Assembly: GCA_018242665.1 (NCBI GenBank)
Contig: JAFEBL010000001.1
Location: forward strand, 62,001-126,000
DNA from: Nitrospira sp.
GTDB taxonomy: Bacteria; Nitrospirota; Nitrospiria; Nitrospirales; Nitrospiraceae
Direction: 5' to 3'
Length of the DNA stretch: 64,000 nucleotides
Shown: positions 1-8,634 of the stretch, one piece after another
Numbering within the stretch: position 1 is the stretch's first letter
Layout of the letters: each line of letters begins with the position of its first letter
Translations under genes and position numbers: made by a program
The notes under the pieces: model-generated
The model's database searches: none
Seen by the model: only the letters and a program-made list of their open reading frames with translations
What the model was told of the DNA's origin: nothing

Positions 1-297
1 AATCAAGCCCACGGGACGGGCCGCCGGATGCAGGCAACTCATTCATCAATTCCAGCATTTGGAATAGTAGTTCGGAGCGCATGTCCAGAATATGTAATTA
101 GCCCTCAACCGCTCCCTCGCGAATGCAGCAGCTCGGAAATCATGGGCATTCGCCCCTTTCCATCGTGCTGTGTATTGTCGTAATTCGACGGCATCGCCGA
201 CGGCGCCAGCGGCACGATACTGAACAGCGGCGCATACGAATGATAGCCCTCCTTGAGCTTGGTCGGCTGGTCTAAGTCCAAGCCTCGGTCGTCGCTC
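1..297 (-). pseudogene. Decayed C-terminal remnant of a TIM-barrel-like secreted protein gene
   Basis: Read on the minus strand, this stretch translates to a diverged copy of about residues 283-361 of the intact protein at 11293-12471. Shared blocks include NYDNT-HDGKGR, LRANY-FWT-AP and a DD-GL-D-P-K segment. The reading frame breaks near 116-124: the first part is in one frame and the part ending LRANYIFWTCAP is in another, so at least one frameshift separates them. No start codon or N-terminal half is visible in phase. Weak nucleotide similarity may continue to about 390. It lies in mirror position to the intact copy, with the multicopper-oxidase operon between them. The window edge cuts the 3' end, so more of the remnant may lie outside. 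Pseudogene status is seen directly; the cause (duplication followed by decay) is inference. Confidence 0.8.
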
Positions 298-849
298 CAT
301 CTCCGCTTCCGTCAGGCACCGTCCTCCCGAATCCGGTTCCCACTTCCACCTCGACCATGGACCAGCTGCCAATCGCGTGCCCTGAGCCACTTGTGCGATC
401 CGTGGTCTCTCACAACCACGACCTAACCCTGGGGCTTTTCTTGACAAGTCATTTTGAGGTGTCCGTCACACCCAGGCTAGCTCAATTGCGCATCAAATAC
501 TCGTACAAGACGTGATGTGGCGCTGACTAAGCCGTTCCGTTCTTCTCCATGCCTACGCTGTATCTTTTCTGTCTGTTCTGTATCATATCTGATAACACAC
601 GCATGTTTTCCCCTTCCTCTTCTCTATCCTAGCGCACACGACACGGGATGGTGAACACCGAGGCGATCGGGTACGTATTATGTAATACGTGCAAAAAAAC
701 TTGTCTCTGTGTACGGACTTATCGATCCAACCCCCTCGCTCGTAGAATCGCACACTGTGGCTCCTCTCCAGAGTGGCATGTGTCCTGCTCAGAAGATTAC
801 AAACAGCGACACGAATACCAGCTATCCATGATGCCAAGGGGGGGAACCC
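298..849. other. Non-coding stretch ahead of the multicopper-oxidase operon
   Basis: No open frame here shows a recognisable protein or coding bias; the frames at 583-969 (minus) and 648-1121 (plus) look spurious. The stretch contains the palindrome at 673-690 and presumably the promoter of the gene starting at 850. A TTGACA hexamer occurs at 441-446 without a convincing -10 partner. No terminator or RNA structure was recognised. Confidence 0.5.
673..690. promoter_or_regulatory. Perfect palindrome, candidate operator
   Basis: The 18 bases consist of an 8-base arm ACGTATTA, a TG spacer and the complementary arm TAATACGT, followed by GCAAAAAAAC. The site lies about 160 bp upstream of the start at 850. 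A perfect AT-rich dyad in an otherwise unstructured upstream region fits a dimeric repressor or activator site. It lacks the downstream T-run of a terminator on either strand. Function is inference. Confidence 0.4.
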
Positions 850-2490
850 ATGAAGCGACAGCGTATTTCCAATGCCCTCGCAACCTGTGTTGTCATGTGG
901 GTCATGGGGGGCGGCATACCTGCCGGTGCGCAAACCGTCACACCATTCCAGATGGTCGGCCACATTCAAAACTTTGTGCTCGATGGCACGGTGTGTCCTT
1001 CCGTCCCCCCGGCCTTTGTCGGCGCGCGGATGACCGTGAACGACATCGAGGTCATCGTGCCATGTTATTCAGTCATCTTGATGCCTGCGGCATACAAAAC
1101 ACCCCGCCAACTCTTCGATGAGGCCAAGGGAATTTCCAAAGCAGAAGGCCGATCCGGTTTGGCCTTGCAAGACACAACTCCTCCTTTGGCGGCCTTTGAA
1201 GCCTCGCTCGACGGGAACATCGTCTGCAACCCGGCCTGCCGGTATTTAGCCGGGCAGGTGCATGTATCTCAGCAGTCCTTGAATACGGGAGGGGGATTCA
1301 TCAAGGCCATCAATCTTGCCACAGGCGAAATGCGGGTCGGTGCTGATCCAACCGCTCCGATCACCAATGCCGACGCGAGAGTGCATATCAATGACCCGGA
1401 AATCGATTTTGGGGGCACGAAGACAGGCCGCTATGGCTTATCAAACAAACAACAGTTCCCCACAGTGCTCCCGAGCACTAACCCCAATTCCCGTTTTCCG
1501 GACGATCGGTTTCAGGTCGATCAGGACAATCCGACGATCCATGCCCAGACAGGCTATCCCATGTGTGTCCCGCGATCCAATACCGATATCGACTGTCCGT
1601 TGACGAATCGAACCAATGCCAAAGATTCAGGAGGGAAGTTGCTGTCCACCTTTGTGATGACGGGATCAGATCTGCCGAACCCTACCCCCGGCGTGGCGGT
1701 GATTACAGCCTGTAGCCCTGCCTGCGATTCCACAAAGCAAGTGCCTTTGATGGTGGGCGATTACATTGCCTACCAAGGTACCATTGCCAGTCATCCTGAC
1801 CCTGCGGATTCCACCAAGACCGTTCCCTACATTTCCGCGCATACGATCGAAGCCAACCTCGGGATTTACACCGCTCCGGGAACAGAGCCGGCCTATGTGT
1901 CCATCGAGCCCATTCTGATCGGCACTCGCGGCGATACCGTGATTTGCGGATCCACGGCTGAATGCCAAGACCGGATTAAGGTTGAAGGGTTCACCACGGA
2001 TCCAAGCCGGCCAGTAAACGTCTATGCGGTCGATCTCACGCCGGACGGCAGCGGCGGTTTTACGACTTCGCTACGCTTCATAGGACCGGGGGTGACGAAG
2101 CCGGCGCCACTCGGTCGCTATCGCTTTATCACCGGGTCCAACGCGGGGATCCTGTTTGATAGAACGGGGACCCTGCGAGGTGCCACCAGGGAACTCATCG
2201 CGCGAGTAGAAACAAGTGCCGGCATTCCGGTGGGCGGGTCAAAACCGCTGAATGACCTTCCGCTGTTTGCGCATGGACTTCAGGCAGGTCAATATCAAGC
2301 GCCGATTGGGGAATATATCTATCCCGAACCCCACGTCCTGGGAGGGTCTCAGCCGATGCTCAACTTTCAATGTCTCTCATTCCTGGCGCGCGGGTGGAAT
2401 CTGGCGACTGTGCTGTTCCAGCGGCTGGAGCCGTGGCCTGGGTTCGATGATGCTCCCGCAAATCCACGTTTTTTTTCCTGCACACTATGA
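850..2490 (+). CDS. Secreted protein of unknown function, first gene of the multicopper-oxidase operon
   Basis: The 546-residue protein has a Sec-type signal peptide: a basic start (MKRQR), a hydrophobic stretch to about residue 25 and an Ala-rich cleavage zone near GAQT. The ATG at 850 follows a purine-rich AAGGGGGGG tract. The mature part is rich in beta-prone, Gly/Pro/Thr segments and contains scattered Cys residues that could form disulfides outside the cytoplasm. No catalytic or metal-binding motif was recognised. It is followed by a small beta-rich protein, a very large multicopper oxidase and a YVTN propeller, all on the same strand with short gaps. It probably acts with the oxidase in the periplasm or at the cell surface; that role is inferred from position only. 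I do not recognise the family. Confidence 0.8.
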   Translation: MKRQRISNALATCVVMWVMGGGIPAGAQTVTPFQMVGHIQNFVLDGTVCPSVPPAFVGARMTVNDIEVIVPCYSVILMPAAYKTPRQLFDEAKGISKAEGRSGLALQDTTPPLAAFEASLDGNIVCNPACRYLAGQVHVSQQSLNTGGGFIKAINLATGEMRVGADPTAPITNADARVHINDPEIDFGGTKTGRYGLSNKQQFPTVLPSTNPNSRFPDDRFQVDQDNPTIHAQTGYPMCVPRSNTDIDCPLTNRTNAKDSGGKLLSTFVMTGSDLPNPTPGVAVITACSPACDSTKQVPLMVGDYIAYQGTIASHPDPADSTKTVPYISAHTIEANLGIYTAPGTEPAYVSIEPILIGTRGDTVICGSTAECQDRIKVEGFTTDPSRPVNVYAVDLTPDGSGGFTTSLRFIGPGVTKPAPLGRYRFITGSNAGILFDRTGTLRGATRELIARVETSAGIPVGGSKPLNDLPLFAHGLQAGQYQAPIGEYIYPEPHVLGGSQPMLNFQCLSFLARGWNLATVLFQRLEPWPGFDDAPANPRFFSCTL

Positions 2491-2539
2491 ATGAGACATG
2501 GTGGCTTCTTCACGGGAAGAACTCATCAAGGAGTAAGTC

Positions 2540-3106
2540 ATGCCTGGATATAATTTGTTGGATGACCGCAGTCAAGTCGAAGACGCGGTCGTGATCGATT
2601 GGGATCGAGGCCGCACGATCTCGGTTCCAACCACGATCGACAATCGCAACTGTACGTTCACCGTGGATGACGTCACCGTCGTGGTTTCGCATTGCTGGCA
2701 TGATACCGACGGAAGATTGTTCAACTCGTTGATCCGACGTCATCAGAGTGAGCGAGGCAACCCAGACTGGCCGGGAAACTTTCAGCCGGGAGAGGCGATT
2801 TTGTGGACCGCCGATCAGGACCCGCACGATGGACCGCTTCGTATCAAATTTCAGGAACCCGTATCCGCGGCTGGTGCCCAGGTGCAAGTGCTTCGCAAAG
2901 GGCCCTTCACGGCCGTGTTAACCGTCTTTAACTCTTCGGGGGAAGAGGTGGCCCAATTGACGCAGAAAGGGGAATCCACTTCGACGGGAGACGGTTCCGC
3001 GGTTTTTCTGGGTATCAAGGGCCCAGACATTTCCTGCATTGAATTTGATACCGAAGATTTCTCCCCTTCGGGCGTGGCGATCAACCGATTGTCGGTCACA
3101 CCATAG
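2540..3106 (+). CDS. Small beta-rich protein of unknown function
   Basis: The 188-residue protein has a clear ribosome-binding site, AAGGAG at 2528-2533, six bases before the ATG. It has no obvious signal peptide. The C-terminal half (about residues 95-185) alternates short hydrophobic beta-strand-like runs with polar turns, including AVFLGIKG and an IS-IEFD strand. That pattern resembles the jelly-roll ectodomains of some bacterial surface proteins, but no sorting signal follows. It lies 49 bp after the secreted protein and 60 bp before the multicopper oxidase, so it is very likely co-transcribed. Without a signal peptide, its location (cytoplasm, or export by another route) is unclear. I assign no function. 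Confidence 0.75.
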   Translation: MPGYNLLDDRSQVEDAVVIDWDRGRTISVPTTIDNRNCTFTVDDVTVVVSHCWHDTDGRLFNSLIRRHQSERGNPDWPGNFQPGEAILWTADQDPHDGPLRIKFQEPVSAAGAQVQVLRKGPFTAVLTVFNSSGEEVAQLTQKGESTSTGDGSAVFLGIKGPDISCIEFDTEDFSPSGVAINRLSVTP

Positions 3107-3166
3107 GAAGTGGAAGCTCTTCGTTAAAACTGGTTCCACCTGAACAGTGTCCTGAGGAGGACGACC

Positions 3167-6100
3167 ATGAGAAGCGATATCATTCGAACGACGACTTCTG
3201 AGGCCCTGCACTCCAGTATTCGCTGGCAAAGGGCAATAGGAGCTTCGGTCCTTGGTGTCCTGGTCGGTCTCACGGGTTGTATGCGCAGCGTCATGCCACC
3301 TGTGGTTCCCTCTGGTTCGCCTGAGTGCGCGCATACGGTGAAGGCAGAGGTTGTGGCGCTGGAACAAGCCTATACCTACAACCGGTTTGGTGCATTTAAT
3401 CCCGCTGGATTGGTTTACGCATTGCGACGGGATGTCATCGACGAAGACACGAAGCAACCGCTGCGACCGCCGGATCGTTATCGAGACAAACTCCTCGCGG
3501 GAAACGTTCAATTGCGGCCGGACAAACGTCCGCGGCCGTTGGTGCTGCGCGTCAACGAAGGTGACTGTCTGCAGGTGACCTTTACGAATTTGCTGTCGCG
3601 TGCCCCCAATGATCAAGAAGTGACGCCTGAACCGGCCACCGGAATTCCCGTCGTGATGGACTCCGAGGAACCCGTCAGCCGCCATACCTCTATGCATGTG
3701 AACGGGCTCGACTATGTTCCCACGGCTTCCTCGGCAGGCATCGATTCCGACGGGGCCAACGTGGGCCTCAATCGTTCGTCCTTGGTCGCTCCAGGCGACA
3801 CCACGGTCTATACATGGTATGCGAAGAAAGAAGGGGCCTATTTGTTCTATTCAATGGGAGCAGCCGCGGGAGGAGAAGGCGACGGAGGTCATCTGGGGCT
3901 GGGGCTCTTTGGATCGGTCAACGTGCAGCCGAAAGGCGCGACGTGGTATCGCTCACAGGTCACGCACGAGGACTTGCAAGCGGCGATCGATGCTTCGAAA
4001 GGTGATCACGGATACTCCACGTTCAAACAACCGATTTTGAATTACCAGGCGCGATTTCCGAAGGCCCATCCGCGAGAAGGCGAGCCGATCTTGGCTATGC
4101 TGCATGATGGACATATCATCTATTCGGATCTGAACGCGGTGATCGATATCAGCGGTGAATCAGGGTGTGAATATCAGGGAGAGGGCAACTCCTGCGGCAA
4201 ACCCTACAGAGAATTCACGTCGATTTTTCACGATGAGCTGACGGCCGTGCAGGCCTTTCATGAGCTCGAAGACGAGGATTCCCCGTACGGGAAGGTGCGG
4301 GACAATATGGGGATCAACTATGGGGCTGCGGCGCTTGGTCCGATGGTGCTGGCCGCTCGTAAACACATCGGTCCGGCCGCGAATTGCCCGGAGTGTAAAT
4401 TGGAAGAGTTTTTCCTCACGTCCTGGGCTAACGGTGATCCCGCAATGGTTGTGGAGAAGGACGATCAGAACAAAGCTGTGAAAGCATTGTACCCGGACGA
4501 TCCATCTAACGTTCATCATTCCTACTTGGGTGATCCCGTCCGATTCCGGAACATGCATGCCGGCCCGAAAGAGACTCACGTGTTCCATTTGCATGCCCAT
4601 CAATGGGTCCAAGATAAACACGATCGCGATTCGCTTTATCTAGATTCACAAACTATCTCGCCTGGGGCGGTATTCAGCTACGAGGTCCACTACGGTGGAT
4701 CGGGCAACCGGAATTTCACACCCGGTGATTCGATCTTTCACTGTCACCTCTATCCCCATTTTGCCGAGGGCATGTGGGAACTGTGGCGCGGCCACGATGT
4801 GTTCGAGGATGGAGGAACAGCTCGGAATCTTCCGGATGCTGAAATTACCGGCGGCACCCCGAACCCAGCGATCGTCCCATTGCCTCGGACGGCCTTGCCG
4901 CCCATGCCGACCAAGGAATTTCCCGGCTACCCGTTCTACGTCGCTGGACAAGCCGGCCATCGGCCCCCGCAGCCGCCGCTGGACCTTGACCACACCATCG
5001 ATCTAGGCACCTTGCAACGACACATCATTCTGGAAGGAACGGTCAAATCTCATCCGACGGGCCCAGAGGAAATGAGGACAAATCCGGACGATCCGAACTG
5101 CAACAAGCCACGGAAGCCGGGCGAAGACCTCTATGACAAGGGCAAGCGCGATGCGGATTGTATCGCAGGACATGTGCATCGGGAAAATGCCGATCCCATG
5201 ATTCTGGATTTTGCCCAGGAATTGGAGACGGCCAAGATTAAGATGTTGCCGCACGACGGCACTGAGAAAGAGCAACGCGCCATGGCTTTCCATGCCGGGC
5301 AGGAGGGAGCACAAGGCGAACCCGGCGAGGAGACCGTGACGACGTATAATTGGAAGGCCAAAGGCTATCCCACTTGTGATTCAAGCGGAAATTGCGACGA
5401 TCCTGACAATCCTCATAACCGCCTGTTGTTTCACGTCAATGGTCGTGGCCCCAAGCCGGGCGCGCCATATGCGAATCCCTGTCCAGTTACCTTCAAAGAT
5501 CCGATTGGTAATGACGCTGATGTGGAAACGCGTCACTATCGCGCCGCCTATCTGCAGCTTGACATGCAAGTCAATAAACACGGCTGGCATGACCCACAAG
5601 CGCGCATTGCAGTGCTCGAAGAGGATCTCAAGGCCACGTTGGACGGCACGCGGCCCACTGAACCGTTGTTTTTCCGAGTGAAATCTGGCGAGTGTGTGGA
5701 ATTCAAGGCGACCAATCTTATCCCAAGTAACCTCAATCTGGACGATTTCCAGGTGTATTCGCCGACTGATGTCATCGGTCAACATATCCATCTGGTCAAA
5801 TTCGATGTGACATCTTCGGATGGGTCGGGAAACGGCTGGAACTATGAGGACGGCACGCTGGCGGCGGATGAGATTCGCGAACGGATTGCCGCCAACAATA
5901 GGTATCAACAGGCACGGTTCGGTGCGCAAATTCTCAAGCCGCGGACACACCGTATTTTTGAAAGTGGAGGAGCGTTGGCCAACGATCCGCGTGGACTGTG
6001 CCCGGATTCGTTAAATCCGGAGGACTGGAATACACATCCCTGGTGCGGCGCGCAAACCACGGTTCAGCGTTGGTGGGCGGATCCGCTTTTGAACAAGAGA

Positions 6101-8620
6101 CCTGGTGAAGCCGGAGCCACGGATCGAACCATGCGCACCGTGTTTACGCATGACCACTTTGGGCCTAGCTCGCACCAACACCATGGTCTCTACGCGGGAT
6201 TGGTCATCGAGCCGACCAATTCGAAATGGGAATTTCCAAACGGAGATCCGATGGGAGGAAGCAGCTCGGACAACAAGCCCAAGGCCGTTCATTATCATGG
6301 GAAGACCCGCACGGACGGTGGGCCGACGCACTATGCCGCCAACATCATCACGCGCACACAGGGGCGTGCTTGCGTCGAAAATGAGAACGATGCAACTCCT
6401 TGCCCCGACAAGGACACTCGCGCAAATGTGGATGATGAGCGAACCAGGCGCGAATTCAACCTCGCCTTTGCGGATTTTGCCATCGTCTACGATGCGCACA
6501 ATCAGCCGATCAATCCATCGAATCGAACAGAAGGCAACCTCTTCGATCCATTCGTGCATCACAAGAAACCGTTCCCGGAAGGTATTTCAGCGGGCGATCC
6601 AGGGACGCAGTTGCTCAACTATCGGAACGAACCGATTCCCTTGCGGATTGGCGAGCCAACATCCGGCGGATTCCTGCAGCAGAAGAGCGGCGAGGTTGGC
6701 GACATGGCCAATGTGTTCAGTTCTAACACGCATCACTACCAGGGAGCCCGTGGTCACGAGATCTTTACCGAATCACTAGGGAGAGGCCGCCATGAAGGAG
6801 ATCCCGCGACGCCATTGCTTCGGGCTTACGACGGCGATCGCATCCAGATTCGACTGATTCAAGGTGCGCAGGAAGAGAATCACGTGTTCACCATGCATGG
6901 CGCGAAGTGGCTCGCGCAGCCGGGCTCAAAGAACTCGGGCTATATGAACGGTCAACAAATCGGCATCTCTGAGCATTTTGAGTTTGACGCGCGAGTCGAT
7001 GCTCCTGGCGACAATCGCGATGCTTCAACCGATTATTTCTACGCCTCCTCCGCTACAGACAATCTCTGGGACGGCCAGTGGGGGTTGCTGCGCGCCTTCG
7101 ATCCTCGTTGGAATGAAAGCAAGACTGGTTTGAAGCGATTGCCGGCCAGTGCCATGCCGACCGATCCATTGGTACGTGGTGATGTGTGCCCGACAGGTGA
7201 AGCGAAAGCCCGATCCTATAACGTCAGCGCCTGGTTGGTGCGAGACATTCTGCCACAAGGGGTCGTGTACAACGAGCACTTCGGCATCAAGGACCCCTAT
7301 GGCATCATCTTTCTTGAAGATCCAGAACGTGTGAACGAGCGAGGAGAAACTGAGCCAGTGCCGACACGAGTCGAACAGATCGCGGCACTGCAAGAGCGCT
7401 TCCGCAAGGGGAAGCGGGTCGAGCCTCTTATACTTCGGGCCGCGGCTGGCGAGTGCATCACCGTGTCCTTCACGAATCGTCTGCCTCTTCACATGCCTGA
7501 TGGTCCGAAGGCCACGAATAGTTGGAGCTATAACACATTGCCGCCCATCACGGAGCACTTTAATTTCAATCAAGTCCGTGGTTCCAATCGAGTTGGCCTT
7601 CATGCACAGCTCGTGGCACACAAAACATTTAACAATGGGGGTGCTAACATCGGTTTGAACGCGGACAGCACGGCCGCCCCGTGTCCAACAGACCCGTGCG
7701 AACCCATCAACTATCGCTGGTATGCGGGGGATCTCAAGTTCGTAGACGGACAACCGCACTGGACTCCCCTTGAGTTCGGTGTCGTCTCGCTCACCGATAT
7801 GGCGGATGTCATCAAACATCCGGCCCATGGTGCGATTGGTGCGCTCGTCATCGAGCCGGCAGGAGCGAAATTTACTCGGCCGGCTGATCCCGTGCTCGCC
7901 AAGCGCTACGATGACAATCATTGCGGGCCCGATACGAACACGTTGGCTTCGGCAACGCTCTGTGATTCGGAGTACAGGCCACTGTTCCGTGAGTTCGTAC
8001 TGCTTTATCAGGACTATCTGGCCCTGCAGCAATTTGGACAGCCCATGCCGAACTTGCGGAATGGAGATGATGCGGAAGATTCCGGACAGAAAGCCTTCAA
8101 CTACAGCACCGAACCGCTTTGGGCCAGGCTGGGATTGAGCGCTGCTGATGATCCGGAAACCACCAGCGGTTACGATTGGAAAAACGTGTTCAGTTCCACC
8201 GTCGCTCATCCCGGATGTCTAACACCCCCCTGCGAGCCGGCCACGCCGATCTTTACCGCAGAGGCTGGTACACCGGTGCGCTTTCGGGTGATCCATCCGG
8301 GAGGACATCCACGCAACCATGCCTTTACCCTATTCGGGCATGATTGGATACTGCATCCGTGGACCGAAGACGCCCAAGGGAATGACTCTGCCGTGATGGG
8401 CTCGAATCCTGCCAGTGTCAATCGCATTGGATCAGCACCCGGGATAGGCCCGGCGCGTCACATCAATATACTGACCACCGCCGGCGGCTGCTTCAAGGTC
8501 CCAGGCGACTACTTGTATCGGACACAAGAAGGATTCCAAGTCGGGGGGGGCTTGTGGGGCATTTTCCGCGTGACTCCCGAAACCCATCCTCATGATCTCC
8601 CGGCTGCGTGTGCGCCGTGA
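3167..8620 (+). CDS. Very large multi-domain multicopper oxidase lipoprotein (Mn(II)-oxidase-like candidate)
   Basis: The 1,817-residue protein is preceded by GAGGAGG six bases before the ATG. A lipobox, LTGC at about residue 38, follows the hydrophobic stretch, so the mature protein should be a lipoprotein. Cupredoxin-type repeats run through its length. Copper motifs are: THVFHLHAH at about 469 (HxxHxH); FHCHLYPHFAEGMW at about 524 (HCHxxxHxxxGM, type 1 and trinuclear ligands); QHIHLVKF at about 871 (HxH); FTHDHFGPSSHQHHG at about 994 (HxH); and degenerate HVFTMHG at about 1239 and NHAFTLFGH near the C-terminus. One complete set of type 1 plus trinuclear ligands is therefore present, while other domains have lost theirs. 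Laccases and CueO are about 500 residues. This size, six or more cupredoxin domains and the HIHLVKFD motif recall MofA/McoA/MnxG-type enzymes. Mn(II) or Fe(II) oxidation is inference; the oxidase family is clear. Confidence 0.9.
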   Translation: MRSDIIRTTTSEALHSSIRWQRAIGASVLGVLVGLTGCMRSVMPPVVPSGSPECAHTVKAEVVALEQAYTYNRFGAFNPAGLVYALRRDVIDEDTKQPLRPPDRYRDKLLAGNVQLRPDKRPRPLVLRVNEGDCLQVTFTNLLSRAPNDQEVTPEPATGIPVVMDSEEPVSRHTSMHVNGLDYVPTASSAGIDSDGANVGLNRSSLVAPGDTTVYTWYAKKEGAYLFYSMGAAAGGEGDGGHLGLGLFGSVNVQPKGATWYRSQVTHEDLQAAIDASKGDHGYSTFKQPILNYQARFPKAHPREGEPILAMLHDGHIIYSDLNAVIDISGESGCEYQGEGNSCGKPYREFTSIFHDELTAVQAFHELEDEDSPYGKVRDNMGINYGAAALGPMVLAARKHIGPAANCPECKLEEFFLTSWANGDPAMVVEKDDQNKAVKALYPDDPSNVHHSYLGDPVRFRNMHAGPKETHVFHLHAHQWVQDKHDRDSLYLDSQTISPGAVFSYEVHYGGSGNRNFTPGDSIFHCHLYPHFAEGMWELWRGHDVFEDGGTARNLPDAEITGGTPNPAIVPLPRTALPPMPTKEFPGYPFYVAGQAGHRPPQPPLDLDHTIDLGTLQRHIILEGTVKSHPTGPEEMRTNPDDPNCNKPRKPGEDLYDKGKRDADCIAGHVHRENADPMILDFAQELETAKIKMLPHDGTEKEQRAMAFHAGQEGAQGEPGEETVTTYNWKAKGYPTCDSSGNCDDPDNPHNRLLFHVNGRGPKPGAPYANPCPVTFKDPIGNDADVETRHYRAAYLQLDMQVNKHGWHDPQARIAVLEEDLKATLDGTRPTEPLFFRVKSGECVEFKATNLIPSNLNLDDFQVYSPTDVIGQHIHLVKFDVTSSDGSGNGWNYEDGTLAADEIRERIAANNRYQQARFGAQILKPRTHRIFESGGALANDPRGLCPDSLNPEDWNTHPWCGAQTTVQRWWADPLLNKRPGEAGATDRTMRTVFTHDHFGPSSHQHHGLYAGLVIEPTNSKWEFPNGDPMGGSSSDNKPKAVHYHGKTRTDGGPTHYAANIITRTQGRACVENENDATPCPDKDTRANVDDERTRREFNLAFADFAIVYDAHNQPINPSNRTEGNLFDPFVHHKKPFPEGISAGDPGTQLLNYRNEPIPLRIGEPTSGGFLQQKSGEVGDMANVFSSNTHHYQGARGHEIFTESLGRGRHEGDPATPLLRAYDGDRIQIRLIQGAQEENHVFTMHGAKWLAQPGSKNSGYMNGQQIGISEHFEFDARVDAPGDNRDASTDYFYASSATDNLWDGQWGLLRAFDPRWNESKTGLKRLPASAMPTDPLVRGDVCPTGEAKARSYNVSAWLVRDILPQGVVYNEHFGIKDPYGIIFLEDPERVNERGETEPVPTRVEQIAALQERFRKGKRVEPLILRAAAGECITVSFTNRLPLHMPDGPKATNSWSYNTLPPITEHFNFNQVRGSNRVGLHAQLVAHKTFNNGGANIGLNADSTAAPCPTDPCEPINYRWYAGDLKFVDGQPHWTPLEFGVVSLTDMADVIKHPAHGAIGALVIEPAGAKFTRPADPVLAKRYDDNHCGPDTNTLASATLCDSEYRPLFREFVLLYQDYLALQQFGQPMPNLRNGDDAEDSGQKAFNYSTEPLWARLGLSAADDPETTSGYDWKNVFSSTVAHPGCLTPPCEPATPIFTAEAGTPVRFRVIHPGGHPRNHAFTLFGHDWILHPWTEDAQGNDSAVMGSNPASVNRIGSAPGIGPARHINILTTAGGCFKVPGDYLYRTQEGFQVGGGLWGIFRVTPETHPHDLPAACAP

Positions 8621-8634
8621 GAGGTGCTTGCGTC

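Noticed and set aside
46..447. 133-residue minus-strand frame as a real gene
   Set aside because: Only its last part resembles a protein (the TIM-barrel-like family), in a frame broken against the preceding homologous segment; it is a remnant.
648..1121. 157-residue plus-strand frame upstream of 850
   Set aside because: It overlaps the signal-peptide gene in another frame, is Cys/His/Arg-rich without pattern and has no ribosome-binding site.
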